Source of the DNA: Actinomycetes bacterium
GTDB taxonomy: Bacteria; Actinomycetota; Actinomycetes; Actinomycetales; Cellulomonadaceae
Assembly (NCBI GenBank): GCA_023401045.1
Contig: JAEXEM010000368.1
Coordinates: forward strand, 1 to 11,148
Length of the DNA stretch: 11,148 nucleotides
Reading direction: 5' to 3'
Position 1 is the first letter of the stretch, and each line of letters opens with the position of its first letter. This document shows positions 1 through 7,420 of the stretch, one piece after another. The notes beneath the pieces are model-generated. The model worked only from the letters and a program-made list of their open reading frames with translations. It made no database searches and was not told where the DNA came from. A program made the position numbers and the translations under genes.

Positions 1-479
1 CCCCACCGGGACGACGTGAGGGCCGCGGCCCCCAGCAGCGCGAGCGTCACCGGGTCGTCGGGGACGCGGACGACGGGCGACAGCGCGACGCGCGTCATCG
101 CGTCCGCGCGGGCGACGAGCGGACCGAACGTGCGCCGCCACAGCGGACCGTCCGCACCGAGCCCGTCGGCCGTCGCGTCGAGGTCGCGGTAGGCGATCGC
201 GGCGTCGGAGCCGAGGGGCTGGGCGTAGGAGACGTCGGGCACGACGTACGGCACGCGCCGCTGCAGGCCCCACGCCCGGAAGAACGGTGACGCGAGCGCG
301 AGCGGGTGCACCGCGGAGTACCGGTCGAACGTCGACCCCTCGTGCCTGAACGACCGCAGGCCGCCGCCCGGTCCGCGCTCGGCCTCGAGCACGACGACGC
401 GCAGACCGGCCCGGGCGAGGGTGACGGCGCCGGCGAGGCCGTTCGGTCCGGAGCCGACGACGTAGGCGTCTGGGGTCAC
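1..479 (-). CDS. FAD-dependent oxidoreductase, phytoene dehydrogenase-like (N-terminal part, cut by window edge)
   Basis: Translating the minus strand from a GTG at 479-477 gives 159 complete codons with no stop, continuing off the left edge. Residues 5-34 form a Rossmann dinucleotide-binding fold: a hydrophobic strand, the GSGPNG turn (G9, G11, G14), a helix, a second strand and acidic E32 to hold the ADP ribose. A glycine-rich stretch follows (GPGGGLRS, residues 36-43), as in phytoene desaturase/amine-oxidase-type flavoproteins, where it contacts FAD. The start is preceded by a purine-rich AGGGTGGCGG, and no better in-frame start is seen upstream. The substrate cannot be told. In actinobacteria this broad family includes carotenoid desaturases and many uncharacterised NAD(P)/FAD oxidoreductases, and no carotenoid gene lies nearby. 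It is transcribed divergently from the Mrp operon and shares its upstream region. The missing C-terminal part would carry the substrate site. Confidence 0.85.
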   Translation of the reverse strand, partial: MTPDAYVVGSGPNGLAGAVTLARAGLRVVVLEAERGPGGGLRSFRHEGSTFDRYSAVHPLALASPFFRAWGLQRRVPYVVPDVSYAQPLGSDAAIAYRDLDATADGLGADGPLWRRTFGPLVARADAMTRVALSPVVRVPDDPVTLALLGAAALTSSRW

Positions 480-550
480 CCCGCCACCCTGGCACGACGC
501 CCGCGGCGGTGCCCACGGCGGGTCGTCGACGCGTCCCCGGCGCCCTGCCG

Positions 551-566
551 GGTGACGATCGTCACC
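551..566. promoter_or_regulatory. Perfect 16-bp palindrome, operator-like
   Basis: GGTGACGATCGTCACC reads identically on both strands with no spacer. It lies 72 bases upstream of the flavoprotein start and 34 bases upstream of the candidate Mrp -10 element, which is a usual place for the operator of a dimeric regulator of the TetR, MarR or GntR type. No regulator gene is visible in the window, so the binding protein is unknown. Short GTC/GAC-rich palindromes do arise by chance in this base composition, but 16 bases without a mismatch is longer than expected. Confidence 0.45.
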
Positions 567-597
567 GGACCCCCGGACGGGCGCACCCAGAGGCGGT

Positions 598-606
598 TGA
601 TACCAT
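598..606 (+). promoter_or_regulatory. Candidate extended -10 element for the Mrp operon
   Basis: TGATACCAT matches a TGN-TANNNT extended -10, and it sits in the least GC-rich patch of the region. No convincing -35 hexamer is seen 16-18 bases upstream (about 577-584 is GC-only), which is tolerated with an extended -10. Transcription would begin near 613 and leave a leader of about 190 bases before the GTG start at 802. This is a weak call. Confidence 0.25.
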
Positions 607-659
607 CCCTACGTCCCCCCGTACCCGACACACCGGCGCTGACCTGCACCTGAGGTTCC

Positions 660-680
660 TGCGCCCGGCGTGCGGGCGCA
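660..680 (+). other. Stable hairpin in the Mrp operon leader
   Basis: Bases 660-667 (TGCGCCCG) pair perfectly with 673-680 (CGGGCGCA) around a five-base loop, giving an 8-bp stem that is almost all G-C. A second stem follows at 694-699/708-713 (GGGCCG with CGGCCC, 8-base loop). Neither is followed by a U-run, so they do not look like intrinsic terminators. They may be structured leader elements or chance products of the composition. Confidence 0.35.
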
Positions 681-786
681 CTCACCCTCGACCGGGCCGA
701 CCGGTCCCGGCCCCGCGCCGGCCGATCGCCCCCGTGCCGTCACAGCCGACGGGACGGCCGCCAACCGACCGACCACCCGCCCCGAC

Positions 787-795
787 AGGACGGAG
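787..795 (+). promoter_or_regulatory. Ribosome-binding site fixing the mrpA start
   Basis: AGGACGGAG ends six bases before GTG 802. It decides between that start and an in-frame GTG at 670. The 44 codons between the two encode a Pro/Arg/Thr-rich stretch unlike the hydrophobic start of MrpA, and the GTG at 670 lies in the loop of a hairpin. Confidence 0.75.
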
Positions 796-801
796 CCGGA
801 C

Positions 802-3800
802 GTGCTGCTGCTGCTGACCATCCACCTCGCAGCAGCCGTCGCCGCGCCCCTGCTCGTCCGCTGGTGGGGCCGCCGTGCCTTCTGGGCCCTCGCCCTGGCG
901 CCCGCGTCCGCCGCCGTGTGGGCGCTGTCGTGGACGAGCGAGGTCCGCGCCGGCACAGGACCCGTCGAGGTCGTCGACTGGGTCCCGGCGCTCGGGCTCG
1001 AGCTGAGCTTCCGCCTCGACACGCTGTCGTGGCTCATGACCGTCGTCGTCGGCGGCGTCGGCGCGCTCGTCCTCGTCTACTGCGCGGCCTACTTCTCCGC
1101 GAAGGCGTCCGGCCTCGGGCGGTTCGGCGGGGTGTTCACCGCGTTCGCCGGTTCGATGCTCGGTCTCGTCACGGCCGACGACATGCTCCTCATGTTCGTC
1201 TTCTGGGAGCTGACGACGGTGACGTCGTACCTGCTCATCGGCCACTACGCGGACCGCAAGGCGTCCCGGCGCGCGGCCATGCAGGCGATCATCGTCACGA
1301 CCGCCGGCGGCCTGGCGATGCTCGCGGGCGTCGTCGTCCTCGGGCAGGCCGCGGGCACGTACTCGATGTCCGCGCTGCTCGCCGACCCGCCCCCGGCGAC
1401 GAGCGCGCCGGTCGTCGCCGCCGTCGCGTGCCTGCTGGCGGGCGCCGCGACGAAGTCGGCGCTCATCCCCTTCCACTTCTGGCTGCCCGCGGCCATGGCC
1501 GCCCCGACCCCGGTGAGCGCCTACCTGCACGCGGCAGCCATGGTGAAGGCCGGTGTCTACCTCGTCGCCCGGTTCGCCCCGGCGTACGCCGACCTGCCGC
1601 TGTGGCGCTGGACGATCGTCGTCCTCGGCGCCGGGACGCTGCTGCTCGGCGGCTACCGCGCGCTGCGCCAGCACGACCTCAAGCTCGTCCTCGCCTTCGG
1701 CACGGTGAGCCAGCTCGGCCTCATCGTCCTGCTCGTCGGGCTCGGCACGCAGGCCACGGCGCTCGCCGGCCTGGCGATGCTCGGGGCGCACGCGATGTTC
1801 AAGGCCGCGCTGTTCCTCGTCGTCGGCACCGTCGACGTCGCGTGCGGCACGCGTGACCTGCGGCGCCTGTCCGGCGTCGGCCGGGCGCTGCCGTGGACCG
1901 CGCTCGCCGGTGGGCTGGCGACCGCCTCGATGATCGGGCTGCCGCCGTTCGCCGGGTACGTCGCGAAGGAGGCCGGCCTCGAGGCCATCGCCCACCTCGA
2001 CGAGGGGCCGATGGGCTGGGTCGTGCTCGGTGCCGTCGTCGTCGGGTCCGCGCTCACCGTCGCGTACGGCCTGCGGTGGTGGTGGGGTGCCTTCGCGACG
2101 AAGCCCGCGCTCGTGCCGCTCTCGCGCACCCGCGACGAGGAGGGCGTCGCGACGACGACGTCCCTCGCCGCAGGCGGCGAGGAGCACGTCGAGCCCGCCC
2201 ACGTCACCCGCCCGTCGTTCGTCCTCACCGCACCGGCGCTCGTGCTCGCGTTCCTCGGGCTCGCGGCGGCGCTGCTGCCCGGCCTCGGTGAGAACCTCCT
2301 GCAGCCGTACGCGTCGACGTTCACCGTCGGCGAGCCCGGCCACCTCGTGCTGTGGGGCGGCTTCGGCCTCGTCCTGTGGCTCACCGTCGGGGTGCTCGCC
2401 GTCGGCGGGCTCCTGTTCCTCGCACGGGACAAGGTCGAGCGGTGGCAGGCCCGCGTGCCGCACCTGCTCGAGGCCGACCTCGTCTACCGGCGCTCGATGC
2501 GCAAGCTCGACGACCTCGCCGCCGACGTCACCGCCGTCACCCAGCGCGGGTCCCTGCCGGCGTACCTCGGCATCATCCTCGTCACCTGGGTCGTCGCCGT
2601 CGGCACCGCGCTGCTCACCGGCACGACGCTGCCGACGGCGACGCGTCCGTGGGACTACGCCGCGCAGGTCGTCTTCGCCGCCGTCGCGGTCATCGGGGCC
2701 GTGCTCGCGGCCCGTGCCCGGCGCCGCCTCAAGGCCGTCATCCTCGCGGGCATCAGCGGCTACTCGATCGCCGGGATGTTCCTCCTCTACGGCGCGCCCG
2801 ACCTCGCCCTCACGCAGGTGCTCGTCGAGACGGTGACGCTCGTCGTCTTCGTCCTCGTGCTGCGCCGCCTCCCCCCGTACTTCTCCGACCGTCCGCTCGC
2901 CGCGTCCCGGTGGCTGCGGCTCGCGCTCGGCCTCGCGGTCGGCCTCGTCGTCGCAGGGATCGCGCTCGTCGCACCGTCCGCGCGGGTGCACGCGCCCGTC
3001 TCGCAGGACTTCGCGACCGAGGCGTACGAGTTCGGCGGCGGCAAGAACATCGTCAACGTCACGCTCGTCGACATCCGCGCGTGGGACACGATGGGCGAGA
3101 TCTCGGTGCTGCTCGTGGCGGCCACCGGCGTCGCGTCGCTCGTCTTCCTCTCCGCGCGCGGCGGGCGGATCTTCCGTGAGCGGGAGGCCCCCGCCGACCG
3201 CGCAGTCTGGGGCGGGGCCCCGGACCCGATGGCGGCGCTGCGCCGCGGTGGCGGCACGATGAAGATTCCGGCCGCCGGTGCGCGGGCCGCAGGGTCACGC
3301 GCACGTGAGTGGCTGCGTGCCGGGCGCACGGTCGCCCCGCACCGCCGGTCCGTCATCTTCGAGGTCGTCGTGCGGCTGCTGTTCCACACGATGATCGTCT
3401 ACTCCGTCTTCCTGCTCTTCAGCGGGCACAACCAGCCCGGCGGCGGGTTCGCCGCGGGCCTCGTCACCGGCATCGCCCTCGTCGTGCGCTACCTCGCCGG
3501 CGGCCGGTACGAGCTCGGCGAGGCCGCTCCCGTGCAGCCCGGTGTGCTGCTCGGCACGGGCCTGTTCCTCTCCGCGGGCGTCGGGCTCGCTGCGCTGCTC
3601 GTCGGCGGCACCGTCCTCGAGTCGTGGATCCTCGAGTTCACCGTGCCGATCTGGGGCGAGGTCCACCTCGTCACCAGCCTGTTCTTCGACGTCGGGGTGT
3701 ACCTCGTCGTCGTCGGGCTCGTACTCGACATCCTGCGCAGCCTCGGCGCGGAGATCGACCGCCGCGCCGAGTCCGGGGAGGACGACCTCACGATGCGGGA

Positions 3801-3888
3801 GCCCGACAGCATCGACTGGACGGTCGAGCAGCGCGCCACGGAGCGGCTGGCCGCAGCCGAGCGCGGCGGGGACGGAGGCACGCCGTGA
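802..3888 (+). CDS. mrpA: Mrp cation/proton antiporter subunit A fused to subunit B
   Basis: A 1028-residue polytopic membrane protein, the largest subunit of the Mrp (Mnh/Sha) antiporter. Residues 1 to about 430 are the NuoL-like antiporter module. They carry E136 in FVFWELTTVTSYLLIG, K218 in ATKSALIPFHFWLP, H243 and K249 in YLHAAAMVKAGVYL, K334 in MFKAALFLVVG, and GLPPFAGYVAKE at 379-390. These match the acidic and lysine residues of the proton path known in MrpA and complex I. A hydrophilic loop occupies about 434-475. Residues 637-693 are the DUF4040 region (LLYGAPDLALTQVLVETVTLVVF, with D667 and E676). After a polar linker (about 791-847) comes a complete MnhB domain whose signature, GHNQPGGGF, is at 875-883. 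The A-B fusion explains why no separate mrpB exists; such fusions are known in actinobacteria. It is the first gene of the operon, and its TGA overlaps the GTG of mrpC. Specificity (Na+, Li+ or K+) cannot be read from the sequence. Confidence 0.95.
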   Translation: MLLLLTIHLAAAVAAPLLVRWWGRRAFWALALAPASAAVWALSWTSEVRAGTGPVEVVDWVPALGLELSFRLDTLSWLMTVVVGGVGALVLVYCAAYFSAKASGLGRFGGVFTAFAGSMLGLVTADDMLLMFVFWELTTVTSYLLIGHYADRKASRRAAMQAIIVTTAGGLAMLAGVVVLGQAAGTYSMSALLADPPPATSAPVVAAVACLLAGAATKSALIPFHFWLPAAMAAPTPVSAYLHAAAMVKAGVYLVARFAPAYADLPLWRWTIVVLGAGTLLLGGYRALRQHDLKLVLAFGTVSQLGLIVLLVGLGTQATALAGLAMLGAHAMFKAALFLVVGTVDVACGTRDLRRLSGVGRALPWTALAGGLATASMIGLPPFAGYVAKEAGLEAIAHLDEGPMGWVVLGAVVVGSALTVAYGLRWWWGAFATKPALVPLSRTRDEEGVATTTSLAAGGEEHVEPAHVTRPSFVLTAPALVLAFLGLAAALLPGLGENLLQPYASTFTVGEPGHLVLWGGFGLVLWLTVGVLAVGGLLFLARDKVERWQARVPHLLEADLVYRRSMRKLDDLAADVTAVTQRGSLPAYLGIILVTWVVAVGTALLTGTTLPTATRPWDYAAQVVFAAVAVIGAVLAARARRRLKAVILAGISGYSIAGMFLLYGAPDLALTQVLVETVTLVVFVLVLRRLPPYFSDRPLAASRWLRLALGLAVGLVVAGIALVAPSARVHAPVSQDFATEAYEFGGGKNIVNVTLVDIRAWDTMGEISVLLVAATGVASLVFLSARGGRIFREREAPADRAVWGGAPDPMAALRRGGGTMKIPAAGARAAGSRAREWLRAGRTVAPHRRSVIFEVVVRLLFHTMIVYSVFLLFSGHNQPGGGFAAGLVTGIALVVRYLAGGRYELGEAAPVQPGVLLGTGLFLSAGVGLAALLVGGTVLESWILEFTVPIWGEVHLVTSLFFDVGVYLVVVGLVLDILRSLGAEIDRRAESGEDDLTMREPDSIDWTVEQRATERLAAAERGGDGGTP

Positions 3889-4412
3889 TCGACGTCGACA
3901 TGTCCCCCAACATCGTGTTCGTCGTGACGATCGCGGCGCTCTTCACCGTCGGGGTCTACCTCGTCCTCGAGCGCAGCCTGTCGCGCATCCTGCTCGGCAT
4001 CATCATGCTCGGCAACGGGACGAACCTGCTCATCCTCGTCGCCGGGGGCGCCGCGGGCGGCCCGCCGCTCATCGGCGTCACCGACGAGCAGGACATGAGC
4101 GACCCGCTGCCGCAGGCGCTCATCCTCACCGCCATCGTCATCACCCTCGGCCTCACGGCGTTCCTCCTCGCCATGGCCTACCGGTCGTGGCAGCTGCACC
4201 GCCACGACGAGGTGCAGGACGACGTCGAGGACCGCCGCATCGCGCGCCTCGCCGCACGCGACGAGCGCGCGTTCGAGGACCTCGACACCGAGTCCGAGGC
4301 GACGACGCTCGACGAGGAGGCCGCCAGCGCCCGCGACGAGATGAGCGAGGGCGAGGCGTTCGACGAGATCCCCGCGGGGGCCGTGCGGCACGACGGGGAG
4401 GACGGCCGATGA
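3885..4412 (+). CDS. mrpC: Mrp cation/proton antiporter subunit C with acidic C-terminal tail
   Basis: A 175-residue, NuoK-like small membrane subunit needed for assembly of the antiporter complex. There are three hydrophobic helices: about 8-28, about 31-54 (ending near GNGTNLLIL, 43-51) and about 77-99. The last begins with the family signature DPLPQALILTAIVI (73-86). Residues 100-175 form a charged, Glu/Asp/Arg-rich extension. MrpC proteins are usually about 110-120 residues, so roughly 60 residues are extra. The start is the GTG inside the GTGA overlap with mrpA, set by GGAGG at 3874-3878 six bases upstream. The ATG at 3900 is too far from that site. Coupled translation with mrpA and mrpD is likely. 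Confidence 0.93.
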   Translation: MIDVDMSPNIVFVVTIAALFTVGVYLVLERSLSRILLGIIMLGNGTNLLILVAGGAAGGPPLIGVTDEQDMSDPLPQALILTAIVITLGLTAFLLAMAYRSWQLHRHDEVQDDVEDRRIARLAARDERAFEDLDTESEATTLDEEAASARDEMSEGEAFDEIPAGAVRHDGEDGR

Positions 4413-5995
4413 CGACCGACTGGAGCTGGCTCGTCCCCCTGCCCGTCGTGCTGCCGCTGTTCGGCGCCGGCGTCGCGCTCGCGCTCTACCGGCGCCCGCG
4501 CCTGCAGCGCATCGTCACGGTCGCCGTCCTCGCGGCCGTCGCGGTCGTGTCCGGTGCGCTGCTCGTCATGGCCGACTCCGGGCCCGTCGTCGTCGAGGTC
4601 GGCGACTGGGCGGCACCCGTCGGCATCAACCTCGTCGCCGACCGGCTGTCGGCGCTCATGCTCACGGTCTCGTCCGTCGTCATCCTCTGCGTCCTCGTCT
4701 ACTCCCTCGCGCAGGGCCGGGAGGACGGGGAGCGGTTCGCGCCGATCTCGATCTTCCACCCGACGTACCTCGTGCTGTCCGCGGGCGTCGCGAACGCGTT
4801 CCTCTCGGGGGACCTGTTCAACATCTACGTCGGCTTCGAGATCCTCCTCGCCGCGTCGTACGTGCTCATCACGCTCTCGGGGACGCAGGAGCGGATCCGC
4901 GCGGGGACGATCTACGTCGTCGTCGCGATCCTCTCCTCGCTGCTCTTCCTCATCGCCATCGCCGGCGTCTACGCGACGACGGGCACGGTCAACCTCGCGC
5001 AGCTCGCGATCCGCCTGCCGGAGGTCGACCCCGGGGTGCGGCTCGTCCTCCAGGTCATGCTCCTCATGGCGTTCGGCATCAAGGCGGCGGTCTTCCCGCT
5101 GTCCGCGTGGCTGCCGGACTCCTACCCGACGGCCCCCGCGCCGGTCACCGCGGTGTTCGCGGGCCTGCTCACCAAGGTCGGCGTCTACGCGATCATCCGG
5201 ACCCAGAGCCTGCTGTTCCCCGGCGGTGCCATGGACGAGGTCCTCATGTGGGTGGCGCTGGCGACGATGGTCGTCGGCATCCTCGGTGCCGTCGCGCAGG
5301 ACGACGTCAAGCGACTGCTGTCGTTCACGCTCGTCAGCCACATCGGCTACATGGTGCTCGGCGTCGCGCTCGGCAGCACCCACGGCTGGACCGCGGCGAT
5401 CTACTACGTCGTCCACCACATCACCGTGCAGACGGCGCTGTTCCTCGTCGTCGGGCTCGTCGAACGGTTCGGCGGCACGACGTCGCTCGACCGCCTCGGC
5501 GGCCTGGCGAAGGTCGCACCGGTGCTCGCGATCCTCTTCTTCGTGCCGGCGATGAACCTCGGCGGCATCCCGCCGCTGTCCGGGTTCCTCGGCAAGGTCG
5601 GCCTGCTCGAGGCGTCCGTCGAGCTCGGCACGCCGTTGGCGTACACGCTCGTCGTCGGGTCCGTCCTCACCTCGCTGCTCACGCTCTACGCGCTCATCAA
5701 GGCGTGGAACAAGGCGTTCTGGCAGAGCCCGCCGGAGGAGCTGCCCGAGAACCGCGTGCCGCGGCTCATGATCGCCCCGACGGGCGCGCTCGTCGCCGTC
5801 AGCCTCGGGCTCACGGTGTTCGCCGGCCCGCTGTACGACTACACCGCGCGCGCGGCGCAGACGCTCTCCGAGCGGACCCCGTACGTCCACGCCGTGCTGC
5901 CCGACGGCCAGCGCGGCGAGGGCGAGTCGCAGCGCGCCGCCGACGAGGACGGGAGCCCGACGACGGACACCGAGGCCGAGGGGAGCGACGGATGA
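4409..5995 (+). CDS. mrpD: Mrp cation/proton antiporter subunit D
   Basis: A 528-residue NuoM/NuoN-like membrane subunit and the second antiporter-like module of the complex. Key charged residues fall where the family has them: E144 in GFEILLAASYVLI, K225 in FGIKAAVFPLSAWLPDSYP, K256 in LLTKVGVYAI and K301 in QDDVKRLLSF. MNLGGIPPLSGFLGK near the later helices is also conserved. The length matches MrpD, apart from a hydrophilic acidic tail of about 30 residues (roughly 498-528). The ATG lies in an ATGA overlap with the mrpC stop, with GGAGG at 4397-4401 seven bases upstream. Homology to complex I subunits is expected, but the E, F and G neighbours identify it as Mrp. Confidence 0.95.
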   Translation: MTTDWSWLVPLPVVLPLFGAGVALALYRRPRLQRIVTVAVLAAVAVVSGALLVMADSGPVVVEVGDWAAPVGINLVADRLSALMLTVSSVVILCVLVYSLAQGREDGERFAPISIFHPTYLVLSAGVANAFLSGDLFNIYVGFEILLAASYVLITLSGTQERIRAGTIYVVVAILSSLLFLIAIAGVYATTGTVNLAQLAIRLPEVDPGVRLVLQVMLLMAFGIKAAVFPLSAWLPDSYPTAPAPVTAVFAGLLTKVGVYAIIRTQSLLFPGGAMDEVLMWVALATMVVGILGAVAQDDVKRLLSFTLVSHIGYMVLGVALGSTHGWTAAIYYVVHHITVQTALFLVVGLVERFGGTTSLDRLGGLAKVAPVLAILFFVPAMNLGGIPPLSGFLGKVGLLEASVELGTPLAYTLVVGSVLTSLLTLYALIKAWNKAFWQSPPEELPENRVPRLMIAPTGALVAVSLGLTVFAGPLYDYTARAAQTLSERTPYVHAVLPDGQRGEGESQRAADEDGSPTTDTEAEGSDG

Positions 5996-6558
5996 GCCTG
6001 CACCCGCGCCGCTCGGCGCTGCGCTTCCAGTGGCTGACGGTCGTCTGGCTGGCCTTCGTGTGGGTCGTGCTGTGGGGCGACGTCACGTGGGGCAACGTCG
6101 TCAACGGCCTGCTGCTCGGCGTCCTCGTGACGACCGGGCTGCGCATGACGCGCGTCGACTTCCACGGCCGCCTGCACCCCTGGGCGTTCCTCGTCCTCGT
6201 CGTGCGGTTCCTCGTCGACCTCGTGCGCGCGTCCTTCGAGGTGAGCGCGGTGGCGCTGCGACCGCGGTACACCCCGCGCGGCGCGGTCATCTGCGTGCAG
6301 CTGCGCAGCCACTCCGACCTCTACCTCACGCTCACCGCCGAGCTCGTCTCGCTCGTGCCGGGCTCGATCATCGTCGAGGCCCACCGCCTCACCGGGCGGC
6401 TCTACGTCCACGTGCTCGACGTGGAGACGGCCGGCGGCATCGAGGCGGCGCGGCAGAGCGTGCTCGACCAGGAGGCCCGGGTGCTGCGCGCGCTCGCCTC
6501 CCGCGAGGAGCTCGAGGAGGCCGGTCTCGTCGAGCGGAAGGAGGTGGCGGCCCGATGA
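5992..6558 (+). CDS. mrpE: Mrp cation/proton antiporter subunit E
   Basis: A 188-residue subunit of the MnhE family. Two or three hydrophobic stretches occupy the first 85 residues (about 14-48 and 60-80). A cytoplasmic domain follows with the family hallmark LTAELVSLVPGSIIVE (114-129, P123-G124) and then RLYVHVLD (136-143). The C-terminal 40 residues are predicted helical and Glu-rich. MrpE has no homologue in respiratory complex I and helps assembly and activity of the antiporter. The ATG overlaps the mrpD stop (ATGA), with a GAGGGGAG site at 5978-5985. The length is slightly above the usual 160 or so. Confidence 0.92.
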   Translation: MSLHPRRSALRFQWLTVVWLAFVWVVLWGDVTWGNVVNGLLLGVLVTTGLRMTRVDFHGRLHPWAFLVLVVRFLVDLVRASFEVSAVALRPRYTPRGAVICVQLRSHSDLYLTLTAELVSLVPGSIIVEAHRLTGRLYVHVLDVETAGGIEAARQSVLDQEARVLRALASREELEEAGLVERKEVAAR

Positions 6559-7061
6559 ACGTCGTCGACGTCGTCGTCGTCGTGTGCGCCGTGCTGCTCA
6601 CCGCCGGTGCCCTGCTCGCCATCGCCCGCGCCGAGCGCGGTCCGTCGATGCTCGACCGGACCGTCGCGCTCGACGTCGTCGTCACGACGATGGTCGCCGC
6701 GATCGCCCTCTACGCCGCCTACTACCGGCGCGCGGACGTCGTGCCGCTGCTCGTCGTGCTCTCGCTCGTCGGCTTCGTCGGCTCGGTGACCATCGCACGC
6801 TTCGCGGCCGTCGAGCCCGAGGGTGAGGGTCGGGTGCGGACCCGCGAGGAGGTCGCCGCCGAGGAGGCCGAGCGGCTGCGCCTCGAGCAGCTCGAGGAGG
6901 AGCAGCGCCGCGCCCGCCGCCGGGCTGCCGCCGAGGAGGCGGCGCGGGCCGCCGACGTCCCCGGCGCGGACGTCCCCGTCCCGCCGAGCACGCGCGACAC
7001 CGTCGAGCCGGAGCCCGACGAGGAGCACCACGGCGGACCGGCGGAGGGGGAGACGCGATGA
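6555..7061 (+). CDS. mrpF: Mrp cation/proton antiporter subunit F with coiled-coil-like tail
   Basis: A 168-residue protein. Residues 1-83 are a complete MnhF/PhaF domain with three membrane helices (about 3-24, 39-57 and 62-81) and the conserved GPSMLDRTVALD (29-40; D34, R35 and D40). This subunit is normally about 85-95 residues. Here residues 84-168 are an extra soluble tail: an Arg/Glu-rich segment (about 95-135, heptad-like, probably a long helix) followed by a Pro/Asp/Glu-rich end. The ribosome-binding site, GGAGGT at 6540-6545, is among the strongest in the operon. The ATG overlaps the mrpE stop. The tail keeps the same codon use as the rest and reads through without a frameshift to the ATGA overlap with mrpG. 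Confidence 0.92.
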   Translation: MNVVDVVVVVCAVLLTAGALLAIARAERGPSMLDRTVALDVVVTTMVAAIALYAAYYRRADVVPLLVVLSLVGFVGSVTIARFAAVEPEGEGRVRTREEVAAEEAERLRLEQLEEEQRRARRRAAAEEAARAADVPGADVPVPPSTRDTVEPEPDEEHHGGPAEGETR

Positions 7062-7420
7062 CCTGGACGACGGTGGCCGACGTCGCGTCGCTCGTCTGCC
7101 TGCTCGGCGGGGCGTTCTTCGCCTTCGCCGCGGGCGTCGGCGTGCTGCGCTTCCCCGACCTGCTCGCCCGCATGCACGCCGGCACGAAGCCGCAGGTGCT
7201 CGGGCTCGTGCTCGTGCTCATCGGGCTCGCGCTGCGGCTCGGGGAGACCGGGCCGGTGTGGGCGCTCGTCCTCGTGGCGATCTTCCAGATGCTCACCGCG
7301 CCGGTCGCGGCGCACATGGTCGGACGGGCCGGGTTCCGCACCGGGAAGGTGCGCAACGACCTGCTCGTCGTCGACGAGCTCACGCGCGACCTCGACGCGA
7401 CGCGGACGAACGACCGCTGA
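7058..7420 (+). CDS. mrpG: Mrp cation/proton antiporter subunit G
   Basis: A 120-residue membrane subunit of the MnhG/PhaG family and the last gene of the operon. Three hydrophobic helices are at about 9-30, 46-62 and 67-85. The family signature GVLRFPDLLARMHAGTKPQ runs from residue 28, and TAPVAAHMVGRA near 78-89 is also typical. A short polar tail ends the protein. The ATG overlaps the mrpF stop, with GGAGGGGGAG at 7043-7052 as binding site. The length is normal for the family. It works only as part of the A-G complex. Confidence 0.94.
   Translation: MTWTTVADVASLVCLLGGAFFAFAAGVGVLRFPDLLARMHAGTKPQVLGLVLVLIGLALRLGETGPVWALVLVAIFQMLTAPVAAHMVGRAGFRTGKVRNDLLVVDELTRDLDATRTNDR

Larger units (their letters stand above)
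480..801. other. Divergent intergenic region between the flavoprotein gene and the Mrp operon
   Basis: These 322 bases contain no convincing gene. The short reading frames here have arginine- and proline-rich translations typical of out-of-frame GC-rich DNA. They hold a perfect palindrome (551-566), the lowest-GC patch of the area (about 595-610) with a weak promoter candidate, and two perfect-stem hairpins (660-680 and 694-713) that would lie in the leader of the Mrp transcript. Confidence 0.7.

Noticed and set aside
306..653. Plus-strand frame of 115 codons overlapping the flavoprotein gene
   Set aside because: It is antisense to a clear Rossmann-fold coding sequence, has an Arg/Pro-rich composition, and no recognisable domain.
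670..801. N-terminal extension of MrpA from the GTG at 670
   Set aside because: The 44 added residues are Pro/Arg/Thr-rich and unlike MrpA. The GTG has no binding site and sits in a hairpin loop, while GTG 802 has a good SD and begins the hydrophobic first helix.
682..2991. A 769-codon open frame on the minus strand opposite mrpA, and similar long ones opposite mrpD (4178-5890) and thiP (8724-10388)
   Set aside because: Their translations are runs of Arg, Asp, Glu, Gly and His without membrane or domain pattern. They lie antisense to clearly recognisable proteins, and stop codons are rare in all frames at this GC content.
802..5995. Respiratory complex I (nuo) gene cluster
   Set aside because: MrpA, C and D resemble NuoL, K and M/N, but the fused MnhB domain and the MrpE, F and G genes have no place in a nuo operon, and no quinone- or NADH-module genes are present.
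6559..6600. GTC/GTCGTC tandem-like runs here and elsewhere, considered as a repeat or CRISPR
   Set aside because: They encode Val/Asp-rich helix starts in the correct frame and follow the codon bias. There are no spaced direct repeats of CRISPR length anywhere in the window.
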